NCBI GenBank assembly: GCA_016706565.1
Contig: JADJJI010000011.1
Coordinates: 682,001-746,000 of the forward strand
Direction of reading: 5' to 3'
Length of the DNA stretch: 64,000 nucleotides
Source: Piscinibacter sp.
Lineage (GTDB): Bacteria > Pseudomonadota > Gammaproteobacteria > Burkholderiales > Burkholderiaceae_C
The translations under genes and the position numbers were made by a program. The notes beneath the pieces are model-generated. The model was given only the letters and a program-made list of their open reading frames with translations, was not told the DNA's origin and did not search any database. Shown in pieces: positions 51,397-61,223 of this stretch (its first letter is position 1; every line of letters begins with the position of its first letter).

Positions 51397-53405
51397 GCGC
51401 TCGCCTCCGATCGCGCCGGGAAGCAGGGGTCGATGCGCCCATCGCTCACCACCATCGGCCGCACTTGTGCTGCTGGGTGCAGGCCGCGCGAGGCCCGGGC
51501 CGGCTTCACTGCGCGCAGCTCGACGACCATCTCGCGCACCCGGTTGCGCTGCGTCGCCAGCTCGTCTGCCGCGGCCATCGAGTCGGCCACCAGCGTGACC
51601 GACTCGATCGCCCAGTCGCCGCGGTAGGCCGTGCCCTCGGGCTGCACCGGCTGCGCGAAGTGCGCGAACGAGCCTTCGGTCCAGACGCGCTGCTGCGCCG
51701 GGTCCTGCCAGGCATCGTCGCGTGCTCCGTGGGCGACGCGCACGAAGAGCTTCGCATCCGGCCGGGCCACGCGATGCAGTTCCTCAAAGAGCGCCTGTGC
51801 ATCGCGCACGCCTTCGAGCACATGGCTGAGGTGGATGCCGTCCAGCGAGCTGTCGGCCAGCGCCAGTTTCTGGGCGCGGCAGGCCTGCAGGTCGAGGGCG
51901 ATGTCGAAGCGGCCGGCGCCGCTGCCGGCGTTGATCCAGCCCGGGATGTACTCGCGCCCGCCGTCGACGTGCAGCACCTTCGCGCGCTGCTCGAACGCGG
52001 CGACACGCTCGCTCTTCTTCACCCACGAGTCCTTCTTCGACACGCTCCAGTTGGAGAAGGTGGCGCTGGTGTGCTCGCGGTAGTGGCGCTCCTCGGCGGA
52101 CAGCGCCGCCTCGTCCACGTACCAGGGCGTGTGTTCGGTCAGGTAGGGCGCGCCCAGGCGCAGGTTGCAGGCCTCGTTGGAGAACTCGCCGCGCGCCGGG
52201 TAGAGCGCGAAGGTGGTGTCGATCGGCGCGGCGAAGACGCCGGGCGCCACCGGGTGTTCCCAGAACTGCGATTCCCACTTGCGCACCGTGTCGGCTTCGG
52301 CGTAGCTGTCGGGCAGGTTGTCGATGCGCAGGCCGGGGCCGACCTTCTTTGCGTCGGGGTGGCGCTGCAGCACCTCGAGCAGCCGGCCGATCAGGTCGCT
52401 CGGGCAGGCGGCGTCGGGCACCACGTCGGAGTCGGTCAGCACGTAGGGCGTGTCGAGCACCTGGTGCACACCCTGCTGCCACAGCACGTAGGGGCCGTGG
52501 TTCTGCTCCAGGCGCATCAACCTGGCGCCTTCGGGCAGTTGCTCGTACCAGGCCAGCAGCGGCGGGTAGTCGGAGGCGTTGTCCATGATGACCACCCGCC
52601 GCGTGCCGGCGGCCAGCAGCCAGCCGACCAGGCGGCGCAGGGCGTCGAGGCGGTTGCGGTTGACGATGAAGACGGGGATGTCGCGCCAGTCGAGGCCTTC
52701 GGCCTTCGCGGCCTCGACCGACGCCGGTGCCGGTGCGCACACTGCAGCGCCCGCCAGCTTCGATTCGGTCTCGCTGCCGGGGCGGCGCTGCGCCAGCCGG
52801 GCAACGTGCACCGCGGGGTTCTCCTGCAGCGGCAGCAGCCGGCCGCTGCTCAGGGCGGCTTGCGCGGCGGCCAGCGCGGCCTCGCGGCGTGGCACCGGCC
52901 CGGCCTGGTCCAGCGTCACGCGCGGGTGCCACCCGGCCTCGATGCCGGCATTGATCAGCCGCCAGCCGAGTTCGAAGGGCGCGCCGGCGGCGGCGAAGTC
53001 GGCATGTTCATCGAGCCCGCCCAGGCGCAGCGCGTCCACTCGGCGCATCGACAGGCAGGCGGCAAGTCGCGGGTCGGGGTCGTGGCCGGCCAGGCGGTGC
53101 TGCAGCAGCAGCGGGCGGCTCAGCGCGCCCTGGCCGTCGTCGAAGCTCGCCACGATGCTCTCGCCGAAGTGCTCCGGCAGCACCAGCGTGCCGTCGCACA
53201 AGGTGATCACTTCACCGCGGGTGCGCAGCAGGGCGGCGTTGGCCTCGGCATGCGTCGGTGCGGCCAGCCATTCGATCTGGCCGTCGGTCAGCGTCTGCCG
53301 CGCCAGGGTGTCGCGTGCGGCAGCGATGTCGGGGCCGAACAGCAGCACCGACAGGCGCGGCGAGGCGCTCGCGGTGGCGGCTGGCGTGGGGCTCGTGGCA
53401 GGCAT
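51393..53405 (-). CDS. Large fusion: two glycosyltransferase-2-like regions plus a SAM methyltransferase-like domain
   Basis: A 670-residue protein. Residues about 15-170 look like a worn GT2 domain; about 240-440 a second GT2-like domain begins PVFIVNRNRLDALRRLVGWLLAAG and has TDSDVVPD as the metal motif; about 480-620 is a methyltransferase-like fold (KVLHVDGGREYIPGWINAGSG, LDGIHLSHVLEGVRDAQALFEEL). It is the first gene of the second block, read away from flhDC. Probably builds or caps a glycan. Confidence 0.75.
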   Translation of the reverse strand: MPATSPTPAATASASPRLSVLLFGPDIAAARDTLARQTLTDGQIEWLAAPTHAEANAALLRTRGEVITLCDGTLVLPEHFGESIVASFDDGQGALSRPLLLQHRLAGHDPDPRLAACLSMRRVDALRLGGLDEHADFAAAGAPFELGWRLINAGIEAGWHPRVTLDQAGPVPRREAALAAAQAALSSGRLLPLQENPAVHVARLAQRRPGSETESKLAGAAVCAPAPASVEAAKAEGLDWRDIPVFIVNRNRLDALRRLVGWLLAAGTRRVVIMDNASDYPPLLAWYEQLPEGARLMRLEQNHGPYVLWQQGVHQVLDTPYVLTDSDVVPDAACPSDLIGRLLEVLQRHPDAKKVGPGLRIDNLPDSYAEADTVRKWESQFWEHPVAPGVFAAPIDTTFALYPARGEFSNEACNLRLGAPYLTEHTPWYVDEAALSAEERHYREHTSATFSNWSVSKKDSWVKKSERVAAFEQRAKVLHVDGGREYIPGWINAGSGAGRFDIALDLQACRAQKLALADSSLDGIHLSHVLEGVRDAQALFEELHRVARPDAKLFVRVAHGARDDAWQDPAQQRVWTEGSFAHFAQPVQPEGTAYRGDWAIESVTLVADSMAAADELATQRNRVREMVVELRAVKPARASRGLHPAAQVRPMVVSDGRIDPCFPARSEASA

Positions 53406-53734
53406 GGGCAGGCTTTCGCGGGACAGGGCTCGGCGCAGTCTAGGGAGAAGCCCTCCGGAGCAATCGCGGCGTCAGCCGGGCAATTGCGGCGCATTTGCCC
53501 GCCGGCTGTCGGCCCGCCTCGGTTCGTGACCGGCCGCACGAACCGGGCGCCTGCAGATACGTCTTGTAGGAAATTGCCTGACACGCTTCGTGGATGAATC
53601 TGGACTCAAGCCACAGAGATGGGCTGATGTTCCAGTCCAGTTGCCTTGCTCAGAATTCCTTCCATGCCGTCACCGACCGACGGCCGCTGAACCCGAGTGA
53701 CAACCAACACCTCATACGAACCCGGAGCACCGCA
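53406..53734. promoter_or_regulatory. flhDC control region (divergent from the glycosyltransferase block)
   Basis: This 329-base gap has no gene I can support. It contains an inverted pair CTGGACT (53600-53606) / AGTCCAG (53634-53640) and a small hairpin GCCGTC / GACGGC (53666-53671, 53679-53684) that could be in the flhD leader. No sigma-70 boxes are convincing by eye. As flhDC is the class 1 operon, regulator sites are expected here. Confidence 0.4.
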
Positions 53735-54058
53735 ATGAACGCCGACCAGATCCTCACCGAAATCCGCGAAGCCAACCTGTCGTACCTGATGCTGGCGCAG
53801 AGCCTGATCCGCTCGGACCGCGAGCAGGCGTTGTACCGCCTGGGCATCAGCGAAGACACGGCCGCCATGATCTCGCTGCTGACCCCCGCGCAGATGATGA
53901 AGATCGCCGCCGGCAACACGCTGCTGTGCAAGTTCCGCATGGACGACGAACTGGTCTGGGGCCTGCTCACCAGCCACGGCAAGTCGGCCTCCAACGACAC
54001 CACGACCCGCCTGCACGCGTCCATCCTGATGGCCGGCCGTCACCAGGAAGCTGCCTGA
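53735..54058 (+). CDS. flhD: Flagellar master regulator subunit FlhD
   Basis: A 107-residue Flh[42 protein letters not shown] is the conserved core. With FlhC it forms the FlhD4C2 activator of class 2 flagellar promoters. Start and length are standard. Two bases separate its stop from the flhC start. Confidence 0.96.
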   Translation: MNADQILTEIREANLSYLMLAQSLIRSDREQALYRLGISEDTAAMISLLTPAQMMKIAAGNTLLCKFRMDDELVWGLLTSHGKSASNDTTTRLHASILMAGRHQEAA

Positions 54059-54060
54059 TC

Positions 54061-54631
54061 ATGGCCCGCACCAAGAGCATCCTCACCGAAGCCCGCCAGA
54101 TCGAGCGTGCCGTCACGCTGATCAACCTGGGCGCGCGCCTGCAGGTGCTGGAGTCGGAGACCGATCTGTCCTACGAGCGCCTGCTGCGCCTGTACAAGGA
54201 AGTCTCCGGCAAGTCGCCGAGCAAGGGCCAGCTGCCCTTCTCGACCGACTGGTTCATGACCTGGCAGCCGAACATCCACGCCAGCGCTGTTCCTGAACAT
54301 CCACGAGTACCTGAACAAGGTCGCCGAGATGGACGAGATCGACACCGTCATCAAGGCCTACCAGCTCTACCAGGAGCAGACCACGGCGCAGGGCCTGGAG
54401 GCGCTGCTGTCGGTGACGCGGGCCTGGCGACTCGTCAAGTTCATCGACAACGGCATGCTCAGCATGACGAAATGCTCGAAATGCGGGGGGCACTTCGTGA
54501 CCCATCCGCACGAGATTGCGAAACACTACGTCTGTGGCCTGTGCAACCCGCCGGCCCGCGCTGGCAAGGGCCATGCGGCAGGCTCCATCCGGATGGACGC
54601 CGCCCGCGCCGCCAACGCGACAGCGCACTGA
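54061..54631 (+). CDS. flhC: Flagellar master regulator subunit FlhC, frame broken by one extra base near 54286
   Basis: The first frame gives [21 protein letters not shown] through to [12 protein letters not shown], then runs off in the wrong frame. Dropping one G near 54285-54288 continues it as [21 protein letters not shown] and on to the end, with the zinc-binding Cys pairs CSKC and CGLC. Restored length is about 189 residues, the same as E. coli FlhC (192). A true frameshift would disable motility; base-call error is equally possible. Confidence 0.87.
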
Positions 54632-54714
54632 AGTTTTCCGGTGGCCCGCCGACAACAGGGCATGTGAAACGGTTTCTTGCTTGTCTCCTCCTGGCACGTC
54701 CCTAGTGCCTTCGA

Positions 54715-54744
54715 AGCGGGTCCCTCGGGACCCGCTCTTTTCTT
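54715..54744 (+). terminator. Intrinsic terminator after flhDC
   Basis: AGCGGGTCCC (54715-54724) pairs with GGGACCCGCT (54727-54736), then CTTTTCTT. Stem of about nine pairs with a T-rich tail: a good terminator separating flhDC from motA. Confidence 0.88.
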
Positions 54745-54813
54745 GGTGGCCCGGGATTGCACCGGCTTCGCCGCCCTGATGCGCAGACCGGCCCCGGCCC
54801 CGAGGCGCCAGAC

Positions 54814-54840
54814 TCAAGCCAGACCGCCCACTGCCGATAA
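54814..54840 (+). promoter_or_regulatory. FliA (sigma-28) promoter of motAB-cheYZ
   Basis: TCAAGCCA at 54814-54821, 11 bases, GCCGATAA at 54833-54840: a perfect -10. It is 53 bases before motA. Confidence 0.9.
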
Positions 54841-54893
54841 GGAGTGCAAACCTCCTGCCACAGGGTGGCCATCAGGTACCGCAGAACCCCACC

Positions 54894-55754
54894 ATGTTCG
54901 TACTCATCGGATACGCCGTCGCACTCGGCTGCATCTTCGGCGCCTACATCATCCACGGCGGCAACATGAGCGTGATCATTCACGCCCTGCCGACCGAGCT
55001 GATGGCCATTCTGGGCGGAGCGCTGGGCGCCTTCGTGGTGAACAACCAGCCCAAGGTGCTCAAGGCGACGCTGGGCGCGCTGCCCAGCCTGCTCAAGGGC
55101 TCCAAGTATTCGAAGGCGCGCTACATGGAGCTGATGGCGCTGCTCTACGACATCCTGCAGAAGGCGCGCAAGGAAGGCCTGATGTCCATCGAGAAGGACG
55201 TCGAGGAGCCGCACAGCTCGGCGCTGTTCCAGAAGTACACCACGGTCGGCAACGACCACCACGTGGTCGAGTTCATCACCGACTACCTGCGCATGATGGT
55301 TTCGGGCAACCTGAACGCGCACGAGATCGAGAGCCTGATGGACAGCGAGATCGAGACCCACCACCACGAGGCGCACGCGCCGGTGGCGGCGATCGCCCGG
55401 CTGGCCGGCGCGCTGCCGGCCTTCGGCATCGTCGCGGCGGTGCTCGGCGTGGTCAACACCATGGGCTCGGTCGGCCAGCCGCCGGCGGTGCTCGGCGGCA
55501 TGATCGGCTCGGCGCTGGTCGGCACCTTCCTGGGCATCTTGATGGCCTACGGCGTGGTCGAGCCGCTGGGCGGCCTGCTCGAGCAGAAGATCGACGAGAA
55601 CGGCAAGGAACTGCAGTGCATCAAGACCACGCTGCTGGCCAGCATGCAGGGCTACGCCCCGCAGGTGGCGGTGGAGTTCGGCCGCAAGGTGCTGTACTCC
55701 GGTGACCGCCCGACCTTCGCCGAGCTCGAAGGCCACGTGAAGGGAAAGAAGTAA
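54894..55754 (+). CDS. motA: Flagellar motor stator protein MotA
   Basis: A 286-residue MotA with four membrane segments, the cytoplasmic loop RYMELMALLYDILQKARKEGLM that meets FliG, and PAFGIVAAVLGVVNTMGSV near the proton-channel helix. With MotB it forms the proton-driven stator. Confidence 0.96.
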   Translation: MFVLIGYAVALGCIFGAYIIHGGNMSVIIHALPTELMAILGGALGAFVVNNQPKVLKATLGALPSLLKGSKYSKARYMELMALLYDILQKARKEGLMSIEKDVEEPHSSALFQKYTTVGNDHHVVEFITDYLRMMVSGNLNAHEIESLMDSEIETHHHEAHAPVAAIARLAGALPAFGIVAAVLGVVNTMGSVGQPPAVLGGMIGSALVGTFLGILMAYGVVEPLGGLLEQKIDENGKELQCIKTTLLASMQGYAPQVAVEFGRKVLYSGDRPTFAELEGHVKGKK

Positions 55755-55795
55755 ATGGAGCCCCTGCCCAGGCCCGCAGGTAGTCGGAGCACAAC

Positions 55796-56758
55796 ATGGC
55801 CGGTGACAGCAAAAAGCTCCAGCCGATCATCGTCAAGAAGATCAAGAAGGGTGGCCATGGCCACCATGGCGGCGCGTGGAAGATCGCCTATGCCGACTTC
55901 GTGACGGCGATGATGGCCTTCTTCCTGCTCATGTGGCTGCTCGGCTCCACCACCGAGGGCGACAAGAAGGGCATCGCCGACTACTTCAATTCGCCCTTGA
56001 AGATCTCGATGATGGGTGGCAGCGGCTCGGGCGACTCGTCTTCGATCATCAAGGGCGGCGGTTCCGACCTGTCGCGCAGTGGCGGCCAAGTGAAGAACGG
56101 CGAGGTCGAGGCGAAGAAGCGCAGCATCAACCTGCAGGCCCTGAAGGCCGAGCAGAAGCGCGCCGAGCTGGCCAAGTTGCAGGCCATCAAGGAGAAGGTC
56201 GAGGACGTGCTCGCCTCCAACCCCAAGCTGGCGGCGATGAAGTCGCAGATCCAGCTGGACATGACGGCCGACGGCCTGCGCATCCAGATCGTCGACGAAC
56301 AGAACCGCGCGATGTTCGACAGCGGCAGCGCCTACGTCAAACCGTACATGCGCGACCTGCTGCGCGAGATCGGCCTGGTGCTGGCCGAGGTGCCCAACCG
56401 CCTCACGCTCGAAGGCCACACCGACGCGCAGGCTTTCGCCGGCGGCGACCGCGGCTACAGCAACTGGGAGCTCTCCAGCGACCGCGCGAACTCCTCGCGG
56501 CGCGAGCTGGTGGCCGGCGGCCTGCCCGACGAGCACGTGCTGCGCGTGCAGGGGCTGGCCTCCAGCCAGCTGTTCGAACCCGCCGACCCGGCCAGCCCGG
56601 CCAACCGCCGCATCAGCATCATCGTGATGAACCGCGAGGCCGAGGAGCGCGTGCTGCGCCCGGCCGCCCCCGAAGAGCCCGAGAAGGCCGACCCCGCCGA
56701 GAAGCACGCCACGCCGGTGGTGGAGCCGATCTCAACTTTCGTGCCGCCCGCCCGATAA
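55796..56758 (+). CDS. motB: Flagellar motor stator protein MotB
   Basis: A 320-residue MotB: positively charged start ([21 protein letters not shown]), membrane helix with the proton-binding Asp ([19 protein letters not shown]), and a C-terminal OmpA-like peptidoglycan domain ([29 protein letters not shown]). Starts 41 bases after motA. Confidence 0.96.
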   Translation: MAGDSKKLQPIIVKKIKKGGHGHHGGAWKIAYADFVTAMMAFFLLMWLLGSTTEGDKKGIADYFNSPLKISMMGGSGSGDSSSIIKGGGSDLSRSGGQVKNGEVEAKKRSINLQALKAEQKRAELAKLQAIKEKVEDVLASNPKLAAMKSQIQLDMTADGLRIQIVDEQNRAMFDSGSAYVKPYMRDLLREIGLVLAEVPNRLTLEGHTDAQAFAGGDRGYSNWELSSDRANSSRRELVAGGLPDEHVLRVQGLASSQLFEPADPASPANRRISIIVMNREAEERVLRPAAPEEPEKADPAEKHATPVVEPISTFVPPAR

Positions 56759-56789
56759 ACACACGAACCTGGCCCGAACGAGGACCGAC

Positions 56790-57188
56790 ATGAGCACCCC
56801 CAGCGACCTGAAATTCCTGATCGTCGACGACTTCTCCACCATGCGGCGCATCGTGCGCGGCCTGCTCAAGGAGATGGGCTGCAACAACGCCGAAGAGGCC
56901 GAGGACGGCGCCGTGGCGCTGAACATGCTCAAGGCGTCGAAGTTCGACTTCGTCGTCAGCGACATCAACATGCCGAACATGAACGGCTTCGAACTGCTCG
57001 CCGCGATCAAGAAGGACGAGTCGCTCAAGCACCTGCCGGTGCTGATGGTGACTGCCGAGGCGCGCAAGGAAGACATCGTGCGCGCCGCGCAGGATGGTGC
57101 CGCCGGCTACATCGTGAAGCCTTTCACCAAGGCCACGCTGGAAGAGAAGGTGCAGAAGATCATGCAGAAGCTCGCTGCCACCGCCTGA
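56790..57188 (+). CDS. cheY: Chemotaxis response regulator CheY
   Basis: A 132-residue single receiver domain: acidic pocket VDDF near residue 12, phospho-acceptor Asp in [17 protein letters not shown], Thr in [13 protein letters not shown], Lys in [14 protein letters not shown]. Binds FliM when phosphorylated. It is between motB and cheZ in one unit; the kinase gene cheA is not in the window. Confidence 0.96.
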   Translation: MSTPSDLKFLIVDDFSTMRRIVRGLLKEMGCNNAEEAEDGAVALNMLKASKFDFVVSDINMPNMNGFELLAAIKKDESLKHLPVLMVTAEARKEDIVRAAQDGAAGYIVKPFTKATLEEKVQKIMQKLAATA

Positions 57189-57211
57189 ACCGGCGCACAA
57201 GGGACAAGAAC

Positions 57212-57844
57212 ATGAAGATGGACGACCTCTCCACCCTGGCGCCGCAGTTGGCGGCGGGCGCCTCGCCCGAAGTGTTCCACCAGCTCGGGCTGATCACGCG
57301 GCAACTGCACGACACGTTGACGCAGCTGGGTGTGATGCCCAAGCTTCAGGTGGCCGCCGACGGCCTGCCCGACGCGCGCAGCCGGCTGACCTACATCGCC
57401 AAGAAGACCGGCGAGGCCGCCGACAAGGTGCTCAACTCGGTCGACCAGGCGAAGGCCGACCACGCTCACATCGCCAGCGAGACGCGACGCATCGCCGAAG
57501 CGATCGTCAAGGACCCGGTCAAGGCCGTGGCTTCCGGCGCGGTGATGAACTTCGTCGGCGACGTCGAGGCCGCCACGCAGCGCATCGACCAGCACCTGAC
57601 CGACATCATGATGGCGCAGGATTTCCATGACCTGACCGGACAGGTGGTCGCCAAGGTGGTGTCGCTCGCCGCCGACCTGGAAGACAGCCTGGTCAAGCTG
57701 CTGGTTCAGGCCGCGCCGCCCGAGCAGGCGCAGAAAGTCGAGTCGGCCATCCTCAACGGGCCGGTGGTCAACCCCGAAGGCCGCTCCGACGTGGTCGCCA
57801 ACCAGGGCGAGGTCGACGACCTGCTGGCCAGCCTGGGCTTCTAG
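57212..57844 (+). CDS. cheZ: CheY-P phosphatase CheZ
   Basis: A 210-residue CheZ: long helical hairpin with the catalytic region DIMMAQDFHDLTGQVVAKVV (Gln and Asp of the phosphatase site) and a C-terminal CheY-binding tail (VDDLLASLGF). It dephosphorylates CheY. A hairpin follows at 57874-57900. Confidence 0.95.
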   Translation: MKMDDLSTLAPQLAAGASPEVFHQLGLITRQLHDTLTQLGVMPKLQVAADGLPDARSRLTYIAKKTGEAADKVLNSVDQAKADHAHIASETRRIAEAIVKDPVKAVASGAVMNFVGDVEAATQRIDQHLTDIMMAQDFHDLTGQVVAKVVSLAADLEDSLVKLLVQAAPPEQAQKVESAILNGPVVNPEGRSDVVANQGEVDDLLASLGF

Positions 57845-57873
57845 AGCGCCGACGCTGCCGACTTTCCCGCCGC

Positions 57874-57900
57874 AAGGGCCGCGATAAGCGGCCCTTTCCG
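57874..57900 (+). terminator. Hairpin after cheZ
   Basis: AAGGGCCGC (57874-57882), loop GATAA, GCGGCCCTT (57888-57896), then TCCG. Nine-pair stem with a short T-run; a probable intrinsic terminator before flhB. Confidence 0.7.
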
Positions 57901-57975
57901 CCTTCTGATCCGGCTCAAGTTTCCGGCCCCGGCCGGAACAATGGCAAGGCACCCGAACAACGGGGTGCATTCGCC

Positions 57976-59139
57976 ATGGCCGACCAGGACGCACAAGACC
58001 GCAACCTTCCCGCATCAGCGCGCAAGCTGAGCAAGGCCCGAGAGCAGGGCCAGATCGCGCGTTCGCGCGATCTGGGCCACTTCGCGGCCATCGCGGTGGG
58101 CGGCGCGGTGCTGGTCGCGGCTGCGCCAGCGGCCAGCGGATGGCTCAAGCAAAGCCTGGCGCGCGCGCTGCAGTTCGACCACCGCGCGGTGCAGAACCCG
58201 GGCTTCATGGTCGAGCGCCTGGCCGAGCTGGCCATGAGCATGATGTGGCTGGTCCTGCCGCTGGGCTTGCTGATGTCGATCGTGGCGGTGGCCGTCGGCG
58301 TGATCTCCGGCGGCTGGAACTTCACGCTCAAGCCGCTGCAGCCGAAGTTCCACTTCCTCGACCCCATCGGCGGCGTCATGCGGCTGTTCTCCAAGCAGCA
58401 GGCCATCGACGCGCTGAAGGCCTGCGGCCTCGCGCTGGTGCTCGGCACGATCGGCGGGCTGTACCTGAAGGCCCATGTCGGCGAGTTCGCCTCGCTGCTG
58501 GGCATGGACCTGCCCGCCGCGGTGAGCAGTGCCGCCGGCACGGTGCTCGGCGGCCTCGCGCTGCTGGTGCTGGCGCTGGCGGTGTTCGCCGCCATCGACG
58601 TGCCGCTGCAGCGCAAGCTGCTGGCCGACAAGCTGAAGATGAGCATGCAGGAGCTCAAGCAGGAGCACAAGGAATCCGAGGGCAACCAGGAGGTCAAGGG
58701 CAAGCAGAAGGCGCGCATGCGCGAGATGACCAAGCGCCGCATGCTGGCCGCCGTGCCCAAGGCCGACCTGGTGGTGATGAACCCGACCCACTACGCGGTG
58801 GCGCTGAAGTACGAAGACGGCAAGATGTCCGCGCCGCGCGTGGTCGCCAAGGGCGCCGACCTGCTGGCGCTGAAGATCCGCGACATCGCCCGCGGCGCGC
58901 AGGTGCCGGTGCTGCAGGCGCCGGTCCTGGCCCGCGCGCTGTACGCCCACACCAAGCTCGACCACGAGATCCCCACCGCGCTGTTCGCCGCGGTGGCGCA
59001 GGTGCTGGCCTACGTCTACCAGCTTCGCGCCGCGCTCGCCGGCCAGGCGCCGCAGCCGGGCGATCTGCCCGAATTGCCGGTGCCGCCCGAGCTCGACCCG
59101 CACCACACGCCCGCGCCTGACATGGAGCACTTCGAATGA
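57976..59139 (+). CDS. flhB: Flagellar export gate/switch protein FlhB
   Basis: A 387-residue FlhB with four membrane helices, the linker LKQEHKESEGNQEVKGKQKAR, and the autocleavage site NPTH (VVMNPTHYAVALKY). It changes export specificity with FliK. A TCAAGTTT at 57915-57922 lies upstream but lacks a good sigma-28 -10. The stop overlaps the flhA start (ATGA). Confidence 0.96.
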   Translation: MADQDAQDRNLPASARKLSKAREQGQIARSRDLGHFAAIAVGGAVLVAAAPAASGWLKQSLARALQFDHRAVQNPGFMVERLAELAMSMMWLVLPLGLLMSIVAVAVGVISGGWNFTLKPLQPKFHFLDPIGGVMRLFSKQQAIDALKACGLALVLGTIGGLYLKAHVGEFASLLGMDLPAAVSSAAGTVLGGLALLVLALAVFAAIDVPLQRKLLADKLKMSMQELKQEHKESEGNQEVKGKQKARMREMTKRRMLAAVPKADLVVMNPTHYAVALKYEDGKMSAPRVVAKGADLLALKIRDIARGAQVPVLQAPVLARALYAHTKLDHEIPTALFAAVAQVLAYVYQLRAALAGQAPQPGDLPELPVPPELDPHHTPAPDMEHFE

Positions 59140-61223
59140 ACCCCTTGCTGCAACAGCTGCAATCCCTGTTCGGGACCGAAGGCAAGGCGCTGCGCGCGCT
59201 GATGGCGCCGCTGGCGGTGATCATGATCCTGGCGATGATGGTCCTGCCGCTGCCGGCCTTCGCGCTGGACCTGCTGTTCACCTTCAACATCGCGATGGCG
59301 CTGATGGTGATGATGGTGGCGGCCTACATGATCCGGCCGCTGGACTTCGCCGCCTTCCCCACCGTCATCCTGCTGACCACGCTGCTGCGCCTGTCGCTCA
59401 ACGTGGCCTCCACGCGCGTGGTGCTGATGGAGGGCCACACCGGCCCCGGCGCGGCGGGCAAGGTGATCGAGTCCTTCGGCCACTTCCTGATCGGCGGCAA
59501 CTTCGCGGTCGGCCTGATCGTCTTCGCGGTGCTGGTGGTGATCAACTTCATCGTCGTCACCAAGGGCGCCGAGCGCATCGCCGAAGTCGGCGCGCGCTTC
59601 ACCCTGGACGCGATGCCCGGCAAGCAGATGGCCATCGACGCCGACCTGAACGCCGGCCTGATCGACGAGAAGGACGCCAAGCGCCGCCGCCAGGAAGTCG
59701 GCGACGAGGCGGAGTTCTTCGGCTCGATGGACGGCGCCAGCAAGTTCGTGCGCGGCGACGCCATTGCCGGGCTGCTGATCCTGTTCATCAACATCATCGG
59801 CGGCTTCGTCATCGGCGTGGCGCAGCACGACCTGTCGGCCAGCGAGGCGGCCAACAGCTACATCCTGCTGGCGGTGGGCGACGCGCTGGTGGCGCAGATC
59901 CCGGCGCTGCTCATCTCGGTGGCCGCGGCGATGGTGGTGTCGCGCGTCGGCAAGGAGCAGGACGTCGGCAGCCAGATCGCCGCGCAGGTGTTCAACTCGC
60001 CACGCTCGCTGGCCATCACGGCCGGCGTGATCGGCTCGCTCGGCCTCATCCCGGGCATGCCCAACCTGGTGTTCATCACCATCGCCTCGGCGCTGGGTTA
60101 TGCCGCCTGGTGGATGAAGGAACGCGACCGCAAGGCCAAGGAGCAGGATCCGGTGCGCCCGGCCGAAGCCGCGCAGGCCAATCCGGAGGCGACCTGGGAC
60201 GACCTGCAGCCGGTCGACACGCTCGGCCTGGAAGTCGGCTACCGCCTCATCACGCTGGTCGACAAGGCGCGCCAGGGTGACCTGCTCGGTCGCATCAAGG
60301 GCGTGCGCAAGAAGTTCGCGCAGGACGTCGGCTTCCTGCCGCCGCCGGTGCACATCCGCGACAACCTCGAGCTCAAGCCCAGCGCCTACCGCATCACGCT
60401 GCGCGGCGCGGTGGTGGGCGAGGGCGAGGCCTTCCCGGGCATGCTGCTGGCCATCAACCCCGGCGCAGCGAGCACCAACCTCATCGGCACGCGCACCGTC
60501 GACCCGGCCTTCGGGCTGCCTGCGGTGTGGATCGAGGAGCGCCAGCGGGAGGCTGCACAGATGGGCGGATTTACGGTGGTTGATTGCTCGACCGTCGTGG
60601 CGACCCATCTCTCACACTTGATGCAACTCCACGCGGCCAAGTTGCTGGGTCGTGTCGAGACGCAACAGCTGGTCGAACATGTGACCAAGCTGGCCCCGAA
60701 GCTGATCGAGGACGTCGTGCCCAAGATGGTCGGAATCGCCACACTGCAGAAGGTGCTCCAGCTCTTGCTGGAAGAAGGCGTGCACATCCGCGACATGCGC
60801 TCGATCGTCGAGTGCCTGGCCGAGCACAGCGCCACCGTGACCGACCCGTCGGAGCTGGCGCGCCGCATCCGCATCCACCTGGCGCCATCGATCGTGCAGC
60901 AGATCTACGGGCCCACCAAGGAACTCGACGTGATCGCCCTCGAACCCGACCTCGAGCGCCTGGTGACCCAGGCGCTGAACTCGCCGCACGGCGCGGTGCT
61001 CGACCCCGGCGTGGCCGACACGCTGGCGCGCAGCGCCGCCGAATCCGCCAAGCGCCAGGAAGACCTGGGCGTGCCGGCCTGCCTGCTGGTGCCCGACATG
61101 ATCCGCGCCCCGATGGCGCGGCTGCTCAAGCGCGCCGCGCCGCGGATGCGCGTGCTCGGGCACAGCGAAATCCCTGAAACGCATTCGATCCGTATCGGCT
61201 CGGTGATAGGAGCACAGGCATGA
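59136..61223 (+). CDS. flhA: Flagellar export gate protein FlhA
   Basis: A 695-residue FlhA: eight membrane helices, the FHIPEP signature (RPLDFAAFPTVILLTTLLRLSLNVASTR), and a large cytoplasmic domain that receives chaperone-bound substrates. Length is standard. Overlaps flhB at the start and flhF at the end (ATGA in both cases). Confidence 0.97.
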   Translation: MNPLLQQLQSLFGTEGKALRALMAPLAVIMILAMMVLPLPAFALDLLFTFNIAMALMVMMVAAYMIRPLDFAAFPTVILLTTLLRLSLNVASTRVVLMEGHTGPGAAGKVIESFGHFLIGGNFAVGLIVFAVLVVINFIVVTKGAERIAEVGARFTLDAMPGKQMAIDADLNAGLIDEKDAKRRRQEVGDEAEFFGSMDGASKFVRGDAIAGLLILFINIIGGFVIGVAQHDLSASEAANSYILLAVGDALVAQIPALLISVAAAMVVSRVGKEQDVGSQIAAQVFNSPRSLAITAGVIGSLGLIPGMPNLVFITIASALGYAAWWMKERDRKAKEQDPVRPAEAAQANPEATWDDLQPVDTLGLEVGYRLITLVDKARQGDLLGRIKGVRKKFAQDVGFLPPPVHIRDNLELKPSAYRITLRGAVVGEGEAFPGMLLAINPGAASTNLIGTRTVDPAFGLPAVWIEERQREAAQMGGFTVVDCSTVVATHLSHLMQLHAAKLLGRVETQQLVEHVTKLAPKLIEDVVPKMVGIATLQKVLQLLLEEGVHIRDMRSIVECLAEHSATVTDPSELARRIRIHLAPSIVQQIYGPTKELDVIALEPDLERLVTQALNSPHGAVLDPGVADTLARSAAESAKRQEDLGVPACLLVPDMIRAPMARLLKRAAPRMRVLGHSEIPETHSIRIGSVIGAQA

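Noticed and set aside
57915-57942. FliA promoter before flhB
   Set aside because: TCAAGTTT is present but no GCCGATA lies 10-12 bases after it (CCGGAACA instead). flhBA is also expected to be class 2, not FliA-driven.
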